64,000 bases of DNA. It comes from an uncultured bacterium. GTDB taxonomy: Bacteria; Verrucomicrobiota; Kiritimatiellia; RFP12; CAIWXQ01. Location of the stretch: the NCBI GenBank assembly GCA_903916675.1, contig CAIWXQ010000001.1:64217-128216 (forward strand). The letters run 5' to 3'. The translations under genes and the position numbers were made by a program. Positions 62,895 through 64,000 of the stretch are shown one piece after another. Each line of letters opens with the position of its first letter. Position 1 is the first letter of the stretch. Below the pieces are notes generated by a model that was given only the letters and a program-made list of their open reading frames with translations, ran no database searches and was not told the DNA's origin.

Positions 62895-64000
<1,106 letters not shown>

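Overview
The window reads as a GC-rich, anaerobic member of the PVC superphylum. Kiritimatiellota or a near relative (Verrucomicrobia/Lentisphaerae side) is the best guess. The support is indirect: an oxygen-sensitive class III ribonucleotide reductase, an indolepyruvate:ferredoxin oxidoreductase with an arylacetate-CoA ligase, a hydrogenase-related Ehr-like complex, Asn/Thr-rich secreted proteins with a PEP-CTERM sorting tail, PQQ-like propellers beside an SGNH hydrolase, and a high density of hairpin-type intergenic repeats. No rRNA or marker tree could be used, so the phylum is an inference.

1-5.5 kb: the end of an Ehr-like operon (large-subunit C-terminus, then a ferredoxin-fused small subunit), followed by iorA-iorB-paaK-ACT, whose genes overlap by ATGA. 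IOR and PaaK would interconvert aryl acids, aryl-CoA and aromatic amino acid skeletons. The Ehr-like complex is a plausible membrane partner for the reduced ferredoxin. 5.5-16 kb: a secreted beta-helix protein, a DUF1573-thioredoxin-CcdA fusion, an XRE/zinc-ribbon regulator with a 48-residue membrane peptide, pdxA with a tiny CBM48 protein, a malic enzyme, gpmI and an amidase. 16-19.2 kb: nrdD-nrdG behind a likely tandem NrdR box, then tRNA-Leu(GAG).

19.3-25.6 kb: two exported beta-propellers, an SGNH hydrolase and a DUF4438 protein. 25.7-34.2 kb (mostly minus strand): phosphomannomutase, RNase III, a Gfo/Idh/MocA oxidoreductase, trmL, groL, groES and dnaK. 34.2-41.7 kb: a low-GC gap with an 18-bp triplicate, then four exported surface-type proteins ending in a PEP-CTERM protein and a terminator, then a 1091-residue DUF2723-like/TPR membrane protein. 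42.3-49.4 kb: purA, then uppS-cdsA-dxr-rseP-ispG, a block joining isoprenoid precursor, lipid-carrier and phospholipid synthesis to envelope stress proteolysis. 49.5-64 kb: DUF4380, a retropepsin-like protein, a small membrane protein, an MFS transporter, a zinc metallopeptidase, a transglutaminase-like/TPR protein, a DUF2157/GDYXXLXY pair, leuS, two tandem ORF6N genes and the 3' part of gyrB.

Two things stand out. First, each ORF6N paralogue carries a near-perfect palindrome (15-16 bp arms, 1-nt centre) at the same codon position. The arms differ between the copies, but every difference is compensated on the opposite arm. Second, nearly every larger intergenic gap carries a member of one of at least six dispersed imperfect inverted-repeat families. 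Some of these run up to or into the stop codon of the neighbouring gene.
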